Origin: an uncultured Curtobacterium sp.
GTDB taxonomy: Bacteria; Actinomycetota; Actinomycetes; Actinomycetales; Microbacteriaceae
NCBI GenBank assembly: GCA_913774725.1
Contig: CAJYIG010000387.1
Location: 1-8,420, forward strand
Reading direction: 5' to 3'
DNA: 8,420 bases
Numbering within the stretch: the stretch's first letter is position 1; each line of letters begins with the position of its first letter. A model generated the notes under the pieces. That model did not search any database, was not told the origin of the DNA, and was given only the letters and a program-made list of their open reading frames with translations. This document shows, one piece after another, positions 1 through 6,260 of the stretch. Made by a program: the position numbers and the translations under genes.

Positions 1-717
1 TTCAACGTGGTGAGCGCCTGGTGGGCGGAGGAGGCGCGCCAGTACGGCGGCATCTTCTCGGAGCACGACGACCGGTACGCGCGCACCGAGGAGTTCGTCC
101 AGATCCTCAAGGGGCTGTGGTCGGAGACACCGTACTCGTTCTCGGGCGAGTACTACGACGTGCAGAACACGCACCTCGAGCCGAAGCCGCGCGTGACCCC
201 GCGCATCTACGCCGGCGGTGAGAGCGAGGCGGGGAAGAGCTCGATCACGCGCTTCGCCGACGCCTACCTGACGCACGGCGGCACGGTGGACGAGCTCCGC
301 ACGAAGATCGCCGAGATGCGGCGCCGCCGCGAGGACGCGGGTGCGGCCCCGTTCGAGGCGTTCGGCATGGCCGCGTACGTGATCGTCCGCGAGACCGAGG
401 AGGAGGCGCAGGCCGAGCTGGCGCGCATCACCGACGTCCGCCACGGGAAGGCGTACGAGTCGTACCAGGACTTCATCTCGAAGTCGCAGCTCGAGCACGT
501 CCCGTCGCTCGAGGACTACTCGGTGTCGAACCGTGGCCTGCGCCCGGGCTTCGTCGGGACCCCGCAGCAGGTCGCCGACCGCATCCGCGAGTTCGAGGAC
601 GCCGGCGTCGACACCCTGCTGCTGCAGTTCTCGCCGCAGGCCGAGGAGATGGAGCGCTTCGGCGAGCAGGTCATCCCGCTCGTGCGTGCCGCCGTCCCAG
701 CCGAGCCGGTCGCCTGA
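1..717 (+). CDS. LLM-class flavin-dependent monooxygenase, SfnG/SsuD-like (5' truncated)
   Basis: This is the C-terminal 238 residues of a bacterial luciferase-like (LLM) monooxygenase. The reading frame is open to the window edge and begins FNVV, the conserved start of the 'NVV-GW' strand that lies mid-protein in this family, so roughly the first third is missing. Visible family blocks are HDDRYARTEEF, then LKGLW, FSGEYYDV, the EPKPRVTPRIYAGGES loop, a DTEEEA-like RETEEEAQ helix and the C-terminal VGTPQQVADRI block. These resemble dimethylsulfone monooxygenase SfnG and alkanesulfonate monooxygenase SsuD, which use reduced FMN and O2 to cleave C-S bonds and release sulfite or sulfinate. The stop overlaps the metY start (TGATG), so the two are probably co-translated, which favours a sulfur-scavenging role. 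The exact substrate cannot be read from the sequence, and other LLM oxidoreductases remain possible. Confidence 0.88.
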   Translation, partial: FNVVSAWWAEEARQYGGIFSEHDDRYARTEEFVQILKGLWSETPYSFSGEYYDVQNTHLEPKPRVTPRIYAGGESEAGKSSITRFADAYLTHGGTVDELRTKIAEMRRRREDAGAAPFEAFGMAAYVIVRETEEEAQAELARITDVRHGKAYESYQDFISKSQLEHVPSLEDYSVSNRGLRPGFVGTPQQVADRIREFEDAGVDTLLLQFSPQAEEMERFGEQVIPLVRAAVPAEPVA

Positions 718-2021
718 TGGCGGTCGAGGACGACTGGGCGTTCGAGACGCGACAGATCCGGGCGGGCTACAAGGCCGATCCGGGCTTCGGCGCGAACGTG
801 CCCCCGATCGCGCAGAGTGCGGGCTTCGTCTACCCCTCGGGCGAGGACGCCGCAGCCCGGTTCATGCTCGACGCGCCGGGTCACACCTACTCGCGGGTGA
901 ACAACCCGTCGGCGGCGGCGCTCGAGCGACGCGTGGCGGACCTCGAGGGCGGTGTCGGCGCGCTCGCGCTGGCGTCCGGCCAGGCGGCGACCTCGCTGGC
1001 GGTGCTCGGCGTCGCGCGCGCCGGTGCCCACGTCGTGTCGTCGGCGTCGCTCTACGGGGCGACCTACACGCTCTTCCACTCGACCCTGAGCGACCTCGGC
1101 ATCTCGTTCACGTTCGTGCAGGACCCGACCGACCTCGACGAGTGGCGGGCCGCGGTCCGCCCGGAGACGCGGGCGTTCTACGGCGAGAGCATCCCGAACC
1201 CGCGCGGTGACGTGCTCGACTTCGCCGGGGTGGCCGGGGTCGCGCACGAGGCCGGCGTGCCGCTCATCGTCGACAACACCATCGCGACGCCGTACCTCGT
1301 CCGACCGATCGAGCACGGCGCCGACATCGTCGTGCACTCGGCGACCAAGTACCTCGCCGGCCACGGCAGCGCCATCGCCGGCGTCATCGTCGACAGCGGG
1401 AACTTCGACTGGGCGGCGCAGGCGGAGAAGTACCCGCAGCTCACGACGGTCGAGCAGTCCGGGTTCGCCGGCACGGCCTTCGCCGAGAAGTTCGGCCGCC
1501 GCGCGTTCATCCAGCGCACCCGCTCGAAGCTGTCCGCCGACCTCGGTCCGGCGATCGCGCCGTTCAACGCCTTCCTCGTGCTGCAGGGCATCCAGACGCT
1601 CTCGCTCCGGATGGACCGGCACGTGGCGAACGCGGCAGCGGTTGCCGCGTGGCTGGACGACCACGCGCAGGTCGAGCACGTGCACTACGCGGGCCTGCCC
1701 TCGTCGCCCTGGCACCACCTGCAGCAGCGCTACGTGCCCAAGGGTCCCTCGGCCGTCCTGGCGTTCGACCTGGCCGGTGGGGTCGCGGCGGGTCGACGCT
1801 TCGTCGCCGCCCTCGAGCTCTTCGACCACGTGTCGAACCTCGGTGACGTGCGGTCGCTCGTCGTGCACCCGGCATCGACGACCCACGTGCAGATGACCCC
1901 GGAGCAGCGCGCGGCCGCCGGCGTCGGGGAGGGCCTCATCCGCCTGTCGATCGGGCTCGAGCACGTGGACGACATCCTCGCCGACCTGGCACGGGGGTTC
2001 GCGGCGGCCGCAGCGGGATAG
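717..2021 (+). CDS. metY: O-acetylhomoserine sulfhydrylase (PLP-dependent, MetY type)
   Basis: A 434-residue Cys/Met-metabolism PLP enzyme (fold type I). The family reaction is O-acetylhomoserine plus sulfide giving homocysteine and acetate, in the cytoplasm. Visible motifs are YSRVNNPSAAALERRVADLE near residues 58-77, the phosphate-binding ASGQAA, the SASLYGATYTLF block, D186 in VDNTIATPYL (pyridine-nitrogen contact) and the Schiff-base lysine K211 in HSATKYLAGHGS. The C-terminus ends with the usual IRLSIGLEHVDDILADL. Its length of about 430 residues fits the long MetY group better than cystathionine gamma-synthase (about 380-400). The ATG shares one base with the stop of the upstream monooxygenase and has no clear Shine-Dalgarno site, so translational coupling is likely. 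Some homologues also use O-acetylserine or O-succinylhomoserine; the preference cannot be settled here. Confidence 0.93.
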   Translation: MAVEDDWAFETRQIRAGYKADPGFGANVPPIAQSAGFVYPSGEDAAARFMLDAPGHTYSRVNNPSAAALERRVADLEGGVGALALASGQAATSLAVLGVARAGAHVVSSASLYGATYTLFHSTLSDLGISFTFVQDPTDLDEWRAAVRPETRAFYGESIPNPRGDVLDFAGVAGVAHEAGVPLIVDNTIATPYLVRPIEHGADIVVHSATKYLAGHGSAIAGVIVDSGNFDWAAQAEKYPQLTTVEQSGFAGTAFAEKFGRRAFIQRTRSKLSADLGPAIAPFNAFLVLQGIQTLSLRMDRHVANAAAVAAWLDDHAQVEHVHYAGLPSSPWHHLQQRYVPKGPSAVLAFDLAGGVAAGRRFVAALELFDHVSNLGDVRSLVVHPASTTHVQMTPEQRAAAGVGEGLIRLSIGLEHVDDILADLARGFAAAAAG

Positions 2022-2024
2022 GTT
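2019..2024 (+). promoter_or_regulatory. Candidate -10 box (TAGGTT) for ispE
   Basis: TAGGTT matches the actinobacterial TANNNT -10 pattern and ends six bases before the ispE ATG, so transcription could start at the A of the ATG (leaderless). It overlaps the metY stop codon (TAG 2019-2021). The following GGGGG run could instead act as a poor ribosome-binding site on a metY-ispE read-through transcript. There is no recognisable -35 box. Confidence 0.4.
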
Positions 2025-2030
2025 GGGGGC

Positions 2031-2963
2031 ATGACCTCGCTGGCCGCACCGACCCGCGTGCGGGTGCGCGCCCCAGGCAAGATCAACGTGTTCCTGTCCG
2101 TCGGTGCGCTGCAGGACGACGGCTACCACGACGTGGCGACGGCCTACCAGGCGGTGTCGCTGTACGAGGACGTCACCGCGGAGCCCGCCGACGACTTCTC
2201 GGTCCGGTTCACGGGGCCGATCGACACGAGCGCGGTCCCGACCGACGGATCGAACCTGGCGATCCGCGCCGCCCGACTCGTGGCCGAGGCCGCCGGGTAC
2301 CGCGGCGGGGTGCGGCTCACCGTCGAGAAGCAGGTCCCCGTCGCCGGGGGGATGGGCGGGGGATCGGCGGACGCCGCGGCCGCGCTGCTCGCCTGTGACA
2401 CCCTGTGGGGCACCGCGCTGGGGCGGGACGAGCTGCTGCGCCTGGCAGCCCGCCTCGGCGCCGACGTGCCGTTCGCGTTCGCCGGGGGCACCGCCGTGGG
2501 CACGGGTCGGGGCGACGAGCTCAGCCCGGCGCTGGCCAAGGGCGAGTTCCACTGGGTCCTCGCACTCAGCGACGACGGACTCTCCACCCCGGCGGTCTAC
2601 CGCGCACTCGACGAGCACCGTGAGCGGTACCGCGCCGACATCCGTCCGGCACCCACCACACCGGTGGTCGAGGCGAACGTGCTCCAGGCACTCCGGGCCG
2701 GTGACGCAGACCTGCTGGCGGACTGCCTGCACAACGACCTGCAGGCGCCCGCGATGCGGTTGCAGCCGGGGCTGGCGACGACGATCGAGGTCGGCGAGAA
2801 GGCCGGTGCGCTCGCGGGCATCGTCTCGGGCAGCGGGCCGACGGTGGCGTTCCTGGTCGCGGACCGCGATGCCGCGCTCGAGGTGCAGGTCGAGCTCAGT
2901 GCCGCCGGGCTCGTGGCGGTCCGGGCGACGGGGCCGGTGCACGGCGCCCGCGTCGTGCACTGA
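2031..2963 (+). CDS. ispE: 4-diphosphocytidyl-2-C-methyl-D-erythritol kinase
   Basis: A 310-residue GHMP-family kinase that phosphorylates CDP-methylerythritol with ATP, the fourth step of the MEP isoprenoid pathway. The N-terminal block [12 protein letters not shown] contains the conserved K17 and N19. The glycine-rich ATP loop [18 protein letters not shown] spans about residues 103-120. The [13 protein letters not shown] block carries the catalytic-type aspartate D145, and the third GHMP motif [10 protein letters not shown] is near the C-terminus. Length and motif order are normal and no key residue is missing. The ATG at 2031 lies nine bases after the metY stop; starting there leaves a short natural lead into the [10 protein letters not shown] strand. 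In many Actinobacteria ispE follows rsmA (ksgA); here its upstream neighbours are sulfur genes. Confidence 0.96.
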   Translation: MTSLAAPTRVRVRAPGKINVFLSVGALQDDGYHDVATAYQAVSLYEDVTAEPADDFSVRFTGPIDTSAVPTDGSNLAIRAARLVAEAAGYRGGVRLTVEKQVPVAGGMGGGSADAAAALLACDTLWGTALGRDELLRLAARLGADVPFAFAGGTAVGTGRGDELSPALAKGEFHWVLALSDDGLSTPAVYRALDEHRERYRADIRPAPTTPVVEANVLQALRAGDADLLADCLHNDLQAPAMRLQPGLATTIEVGEKAGALAGIVSGSGPTVAFLVADRDAALEVQVELSAAGLVAVRATGPVHGARVVH

Positions 2964-2966
2964 CGA

Positions 2967-2995
2967 CCCGGGCACCGACGATCAGGTCGGCCGGG
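2967..2995. terminator. Possible bidirectional hairpin between convergent genes
   Basis: In the 42-base gap between ispE and the convergent glycosyltransferase gene, CCCGG (2967-2971) pairs with CCGGG (2991-2995) and CCGAC (2975-2979) pairs with GTCGG (2986-2990). This gives a 10-bp stem with a 3-base bulge and a 6-base loop. The structure forms on either strand, but neither side has a T-tract, so intrinsic termination is uncertain. In DNA this GC-rich such pairing can arise by chance. Confidence 0.35.
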
Positions 2996-3005
2996 CCGCC
3001 GCGAC

Positions 3006-4664
3006 TCAGTCCCGCACGAACTCGGTGATGACGACCCGCCCGGTGCGCCACTTCTGCTCGACGTGGAAGCCGTGCTCGGCGAGGACCTCGGTCGTCTCCG
3101 GCTGGATGTTCCGTGCCTTCGGGGTGCCGCCGACGAACCACACGGTGTCGATGTCGCCGAGGCGCGCCGGGATCGTCGATGCCAGGTCGCCGTTCTGGTT
3201 CCAGAGCACGCCCGTCTCGGCGCCGTCCTTCCGGATGCCCAGGTCGGTCATCCCCGTGAACGCCCAGGGGTACGAGACGCGGATGATCTCCGCCGTGGCT
3301 CCCGGGTGGCCGTAGACACTGCCGAACACGACCCCCTCGTTGGCGCCGGCGTTCGCGCCGCGTTCGGCGGCGATGATCGACGCGGCGTTCGCCCACGTCG
3401 AGTCCTGCTTCGCGCGGGGCGTCTTCACGTCGATCGCGCTCGGCACGCTGATGACCAGGAAGACCGCGAGCAGCGCCGCGATGAGCGCCCTGCGCCGCAG
3501 CGCCGTGACGGCGAGGGCGATGAGGAGCGCGACGAACGGCATGCTCAGCGACGCGTACTTGGGGGAGTACAGGTGTTTGCCGAGCGCCGTCGCGATGAGG
3601 AGCGCACCCGTCGGCAGGAGCGCCAGCGGCAGGGCGATCCGGACCGCCTGGGCACGCAGGAGGGCCCGCACGGTGGGGACCCGGCGGTGTGCGGCCACCA
3701 GCGCCGTGACGGCCCCGAGGACCAGGAGCGTCCACGCGACCGCGGCGTAGGCGCTGATGCCGCCGAACCACGCGGTGGCGAACACCTGGTCGGGGGTGCG
3801 GCGGGTGATGCCGGAGATCCACGCGACCTGCTTGGACTGATCCACGACCTCGAGCACCAGCGGTGACGCGAGCAGTGCGGCCGTTGCTGCCGCGACGACC
3901 CACCGCACGAGGACCATCCGGCTCACGAGCGGGCCGCCGGCTCCTGCGCCCCGGTTCCAGGTGCGGGACCGGCGCTCGGCCAGCCAGGTCCACCCCAGGG
4001 CGACCGCGTGCGAGACGACGGCGAGGGCGAGGTAGACGTTGAAGCTCACCGCCAGCAGGGCGAGCACGCCGTAGGCCACCCACCAACGGACGCTGGACGA
4101 CGTCGACGCTCCGGAACGGGTCCGGCGGACGGCCGTGATGCCGACGAGGGTCAGGCCGACCGCGAGCGTCGTGACCGTGGCGTAGGGGCGGCCCTCGCCG
4201 GCGGCCCACTGCACGCGCGGCAGCGCGAGGAACGCCAGGCCCGCGACGATGCCGAGTCGTCGACCGCCCAGCCGGCGGCCCAGCGCGACGACGAGCCCGG
4301 CGGTGACGCCGATCGCGAGCGCGCTCGGGAAGCGCAGGGTGAACGGCGTGTACCCCACGAGCCAGAACCAGGCGTGGATGAGCGCGTAGTAGATGCCGTG
4401 CACCGCGTCCACGTTGTGGAGCTCGGCCCACAGCTGCGGCCAGCTGCGCGTGGCGCTGGTGACCGTCGCTGCCTCGTCGTACCAGAGCGACGGGACCCAC
4501 GAGAAGAGCACCCCGCTGAGGACGCCCAGGGCGCCGACCGTGAGTTCCGGCGTGCGGACCGCGGCGATGCGCAGGGCCGTCGAGGCGGACCGCAGGCGGG
4601 TACGCACCGGCGCGACCCCGGCGGAGGCGGGGACGGTGATGGTGCCGGTCTGGGGTGCAGTCAC
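3006..4664 (-). CDS. GT39-like polyprenyl-phosphate-dependent membrane glycosyltransferase
   Basis: A 552-residue polytopic membrane protein of the GT-C / glycosyltransferase-39 type (ArnT and protein mannosyltransferase relatives). After a basic cytoplasmic N-terminus, the first membrane helix spans about residues 41-59. It leads into an extracytoplasmic loop with the acidic pair D63-E64 in SLWYDEAAT, the position of the catalytic acid in this fold. The loop continues through NVDAVHGIYYALIH, and a second conserved loop has GEGRPYA (E157, R159). Many further hydrophobic helices follow, then a soluble tail from about residue 405 to the end. Such enzymes move a sugar from a polyprenyl-phosphate donor to an acceptor outside the membrane; donor and acceptor here are unknown. 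The GTG at 4664 is the most upstream in-frame start I find, and a TANNNT box lies seven bases before it. The gene is divergent from the molybdenum locus, with no obvious functional tie. Confidence 0.82.
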   Translation of the reverse strand: MTAPQTGTITVPASAGVAPVRTRLRSASTALRIAAVRTPELTVGALGVLSGVLFSWVPSLWYDEAATVTSATRSWPQLWAELHNVDAVHGIYYALIHAWFWLVGYTPFTLRFPSALAIGVTAGLVVALGRRLGGRRLGIVAGLAFLALPRVQWAAGEGRPYATVTTLAVGLTLVGITAVRRTRSGASTSSSVRWWVAYGVLALLAVSFNVYLALAVVSHAVALGWTWLAERRSRTWNRGAGAGGPLVSRMVLVRWVVAAATAALLASPLVLEVVDQSKQVAWISGITRRTPDQVFATAWFGGISAYAAVAWTLLVLGAVTALVAAHRRVPTVRALLRAQAVRIALPLALLPTGALLIATALGKHLYSPKYASLSMPFVALLIALAVTALRRRALIAALLAVFLVISVPSAIDVKTPRAKQDSTWANAASIIAAERGANAGANEGVVFGSVYGHPGATAEIIRVSYPWAFTGMTDLGIRKDGAETGVLWNQNGDLASTIPARLGDIDTVWFVGGTPKARNIQPETTEVLAEHGFHVEQKWRTGRVVITEFVRD

Positions 4665-4671
4665 GCACGCG

Positions 4672-4677
4672 ACGGTA
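4672..4677 (-). promoter_or_regulatory. Candidate -10 box (TACCGT) for the glycosyltransferase gene
   Basis: Read on the minus strand, TACCGT fits TANNNT and ends seven bases before the GTG start at 4664. That placement suits a leaderless transcript and supports the start choice. No clear -35 box is visible. Confidence 0.4.
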
Positions 4678-4689
4678 GCGGCACCGGCT

Positions 4690-4701
4690 GGGCAGGTGCC
4701 C
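4690..4701. promoter_or_regulatory. Candidate operator: 12-bp dyad with GCAGGTGC core (site 1)
   Basis: GGGCA-GG-TGCCC is a perfect 5-bp inverted repeat around a 2-base centre, in the 90-base gap between the divergent glycosyltransferase and HTH-Mop genes. The 8-base core GCAGGTGC recurs in the dyad in front of modA, and I did not see it elsewhere in the window on either strand. The 2-base centre is too small for an RNA hairpin loop, so a protein-binding site is the better reading. It lies about 50 bases upstream of the HTH-Mop start and 25 bases upstream of the glycosyltransferase GTG. Confidence 0.45.
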
Positions 4702-4709
4702 GGTACCGG
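4700..4709. repeat. 10-bp perfect palindrome CCGGTACCGG
   Basis: A perfect 10-bp palindrome that overlaps the right end of dyad site 1. GGCACC (4680-4685) also forms an inverted repeat with the GGTGCC at 4695-4700 inside site 1. The divergent promoter region therefore holds several overlapping GGTGCC/GGTACC-like half-sites, which could be extra regulator contacts or a different regulator's site. No function is established. Confidence 0.4.
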
Positions 4710-4738
4710 TGTCTCCTCCGTGAGAGTTCGCCATGCCG

Positions 4739-4744
4739 TAGGGT
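4739..4744 (+). promoter_or_regulatory. Candidate -10 box (TAGGGT) for the HTH-Mop/moeB genes
   Basis: TAGGGT fits TANNNT and ends ten bases before the ATG at 4755. Transcription would start only about 0-4 bases before the ATG, giving a leaderless or nearly leaderless mRNA. There is no Shine-Dalgarno sequence in front of this ATG, which agrees. A -35 box is not evident. Confidence 0.45.
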
Positions 4745-4754
4745 CACGGACACC

Positions 4755-5168
4755 ATGACGACACTCCGCATCCGTGACGCTGCACGGTACCTCGGCGTCA
4801 GCGACGACACCGTCCGACGCCTCGTCGACGCCGGCACGCTGCCGCGGTCAGAGGACGCCGCCGGCCGCACCGTGGTCGAGGGACGCGACCTCGCCGCCCA
4901 CGTCCGGGGTCGCGACGCCGGACTCGACGACCCCTCCGGCGTGCGCAGCTCGGCGCGGAACCGCTTCGTCGGCATCGTCACCGACCTGGTCGTCGAGGGC
5001 GTCGTCGCCCAGGTCGAACTGCAGGCCGGTCCGAACCGCGTGGTGTCCCTGATGACCGCCGAGGCCGTCCGCGACCTCGGGCTCGAGGTCGGCTCCGTCG
5101 CGGTCGCCTCGGTCAAGGCCACGATGGTCACCGTCGAGGTGCCGGACCACCCGGAGCGCGCACGATGA
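4755..5168 (+). CDS. HTH-Mop fusion: candidate molybdate-responsive regulator
   Basis: A 137-residue two-domain protein. Residues 4-50 form a MerR/excisionase-type DNA-binding domain: the helix-turn-helix RDAARYLGVSDDTVRRLVDAG is followed by a short wing (TLPRSEDAAGRTVV) and a helix. Residues 65-130 form one Mop/TOBE molybdate-binding domain, shown by the SARN motif (66-69), FVGIV, VVSLMTAEAVRDLGL and the SVKAT strand with K121. Mop domains bind oxyanions, chiefly molybdate and tungstate. The classical regulator ModE instead has a LysR-like winged helix and tandem Mop domains, so this is a different, shorter architecture. It begins the molybdenum gene run and overlaps the next gene by four bases (ATGA), and two similar dyads lie near it and modA. 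A regulatory role is inferred; an alternative is a molybdate-storage Mop protein with a remnant HTH. Starting at 4755 keeps the HTH complete. Confidence 0.87.
   Translation: MTTLRIRDAARYLGVSDDTVRRLVDAGTLPRSEDAAGRTVVEGRDLAAHVRGRDAGLDDPSGVRSSARNRFVGIVTDLVVEGVVAQVELQAGPNRVVSLMTAEAVRDLGLEVGSVAVASVKATMVTVEVPDHPERAR
5153..5156 (+). promoter_or_regulatory. Ribosome-binding site for the MoeB-rhodanese gene
   Basis: GGAG lies eight bases before the ATG at 5165, inside the end of the HTH-Mop gene. It is the clearest Shine-Dalgarno sequence seen before any start in the window. It supports the 5165 start and independent or coupled initiation at the overlapping ATGA junction. Confidence 0.55.
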
Positions 5169-6241
5169 CCACGCCCGAGCCGGGCGACCCCGCCGCGCTC
5201 GCCGCCAGACGGCGGACCACGTCGCGCACCGCTGCCCTCGACGGCGCCGGACAGCCCGCGCTCGACGCGCTCGCGGGCGCCCGCGTCCTCGTCGTCGGTG
5301 CCGGCGGCCTCGGTGCGCCCGTGCTGACCTACCTGGCCGGTGCCGGGCTCGGCCGCATCACGATCGTCGACCACGACACCGTGGACACGTCGAACCTGGC
5401 GCGGCAGACCCTGTTCGCCGCGGCCGACGTCGGGCGTCCGAAGGCCGAGTGCGCCGCCGAGCGGGTCCGGGGCGTCGATGCCGTCGTCGAGGTCGTCGCG
5501 CTGGCCGAGCGGTTCCGGCCCGAGCACGTCGCCGACCACGACGTCGTGGTCGACGCGGCGGACAGCGTCGAGGTCACCCGTGCGGTGTCGGACGCGTGCG
5601 CCGCCGCGGGCGTGCCGTTCGTCTGGGGGACCGCCCTCGGCTACGACGGGCAGGTCTCCGTCTTCCACGACGCCGCCGATGAGCCGGTCGACTTCCACGA
5701 CCTGCACCCCGAAGCCCTGCCAGACGAGGGGTCGTGTGCCGCCGACGGGGTGCTGCCTGCGCTGTGCGGCGCGGTCGGGGCGGTGATGGCCGCGCAGGTC
5801 ACCGCGCTCGTCGCCGGGCTCGGCGAACCGCTGCTCGGCCGGGTGCTCACCGTCGACGCCCGCCGCTGGCGCTGGACCGAGAGCCGGCTGCGTCGCGGTC
5901 CCGGATCGGTCCGTCCCGCGGCGCCGACGCTCGCGGAGCCACCGCGGATCGCCCCCGCCGAGCTGGCCCGACGGCTGGACGGCGGCGCCGGCATCGTGCT
6001 GGTCGACGTCCGCACGGACGAGGAGCGCGCGACCGGTGTCATCCCGGGTTCGCTGACCCCGGACGACCTCGGCGCGTCCGCTCCGGGCGAGGAGCTCGTC
6101 GTCGTGTGCGCGTCCGGGAAGCGCGCCACGGCGTGGGCGAGGCGGGCCATCGCAGACCGCGCGGACGGAGCGCCGCCCGTCACCGTGCTCGACGGCGGGA
6201 TCACCGCTTGGCGTCAGGAGGGACGCCACACCACGCGCTGA
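5165..6241 (+). CDS. MoeB/ThiF-type adenylyltransferase fused to rhodanese (MoeZ-like)
   Basis: A 358-residue fusion. Residues about 20-245 are an E1-like ThiF/MoeB domain with the nucleotide loop GAGGLG (45-50), DHDTVDTSNLARQTLF (D69, D71, N77, R80) and the SCAADGVLPALC block, where C191 sits at the usual conserved cysteine position. Residues about 260-355 are a rhodanese domain with LVDVRTDEE, the CASGKRA active loop (C315) and a final LDGGITAWRQEG. Family members adenylate the C-terminal glycine of MoaD/ThiS-type carriers, and the rhodanese cysteine relays sulfur; the product feeds molybdopterin synthesis. The usual two zinc CxxC pairs are absent: the protein has only isolated cysteines and is a little short (typical MoeZ is about 390). 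It lies between the Mop regulator and modA, which argues for molybdenum cofactor rather than thiamine or cysteine synthesis, but the carrier is not in the window. Confidence 0.9.
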   Translation: MTTPEPGDPAALAARRRTTSRTAALDGAGQPALDALAGARVLVVGAGGLGAPVLTYLAGAGLGRITIVDHDTVDTSNLARQTLFAAADVGRPKAECAAERVRGVDAVVEVVALAERFRPEHVADHDVVVDAADSVEVTRAVSDACAAAGVPFVWGTALGYDGQVSVFHDAADEPVDFHDLHPEALPDEGSCAADGVLPALCGAVGAVMAAQVTALVAGLGEPLLGRVLTVDARRWRWTESRLRRGPGSVRPAAPTLAEPPRIAPAELARRLDGGAGIVLVDVRTDEERATGVIPGSLTPDDLGASAPGEELVVVCASGKRATAWARRAIADRADGAPPVTVLDGGITAWRQEGRHTTR

Positions 6242-6253
6242 CCGCAGGTGCGG
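6242..6253. promoter_or_regulatory. Candidate operator: 12-bp dyad with GCAGGTGC core (site 2)
   Basis: CCGCA-GG-TGCGG is a perfect 5-bp inverted repeat around the same GG centre as site 1 and shares its GCAGGTGC core. It fills the start of the 25-base gap between the MoeB-rhodanese gene and modA, and ends one base before the modA -10 box. A protein bound there would cover the spacer between -10 and -35. That position fits repression, or MerR-like control from the spacer. Confidence 0.5.
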
Positions 6254-6254
6254 A

Positions 6255-6260
6255 TAAGAT
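6255..6260 (+). promoter_or_regulatory. Candidate -10 box (TAAGAT) for modABC
   Basis: TAAGAT fits TANNNT and ends six bases before the modA GTG, so transcription could start at the GTG itself. It suggests that modABC has its own leaderless promoter besides read-through from the moeB-like gene. The -35 region lies in the end of that gene and shows no clear TTGACA. Confidence 0.5.

Noticed and set aside
516..2975. An 819-codon open frame on the minus strand, antisense to metY and ispE
   Set aside because: It is rich in Arg, Gly, Val and Asp with no recognisable domain, while the plus strand encodes two clear enzymes. Long antisense frames are usual in DNA this GC-rich.
4690..4701. Reading the two GCAGGTGC dyads as RNA hairpins or terminators
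   Set aside because: Five-bp arms around a two-base centre cannot close a stable RNA loop, and no T-run follows.
4711..4719. GGAGGAGAC on the minus strand, a strong Shine-Dalgarno look-alike upstream of the glycosyltransferase
   Set aside because: It is 47 bases before the GTG at 4664, and no in-frame ATG, GTG or TTG lies at a suitable distance. The ATG at 4732-4734 lies before it and is in another frame.
2896..4734. A 612-codon minus-strand frame starting at an ATG at 4734 over the glycosyltransferase gene
   Set aside because: It is a frame-shifted shadow: Arg/Pro/Gly/His-rich and without membrane segments, whereas the 3006-4664 frame has clear GT39 motifs.
4732..4740. A possible upstream start ATG-CCG-TAG before the HTH-Mop gene
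   Set aside because: It is a two-codon frame ending in TAG, and it probably lies upstream of the transcription start.
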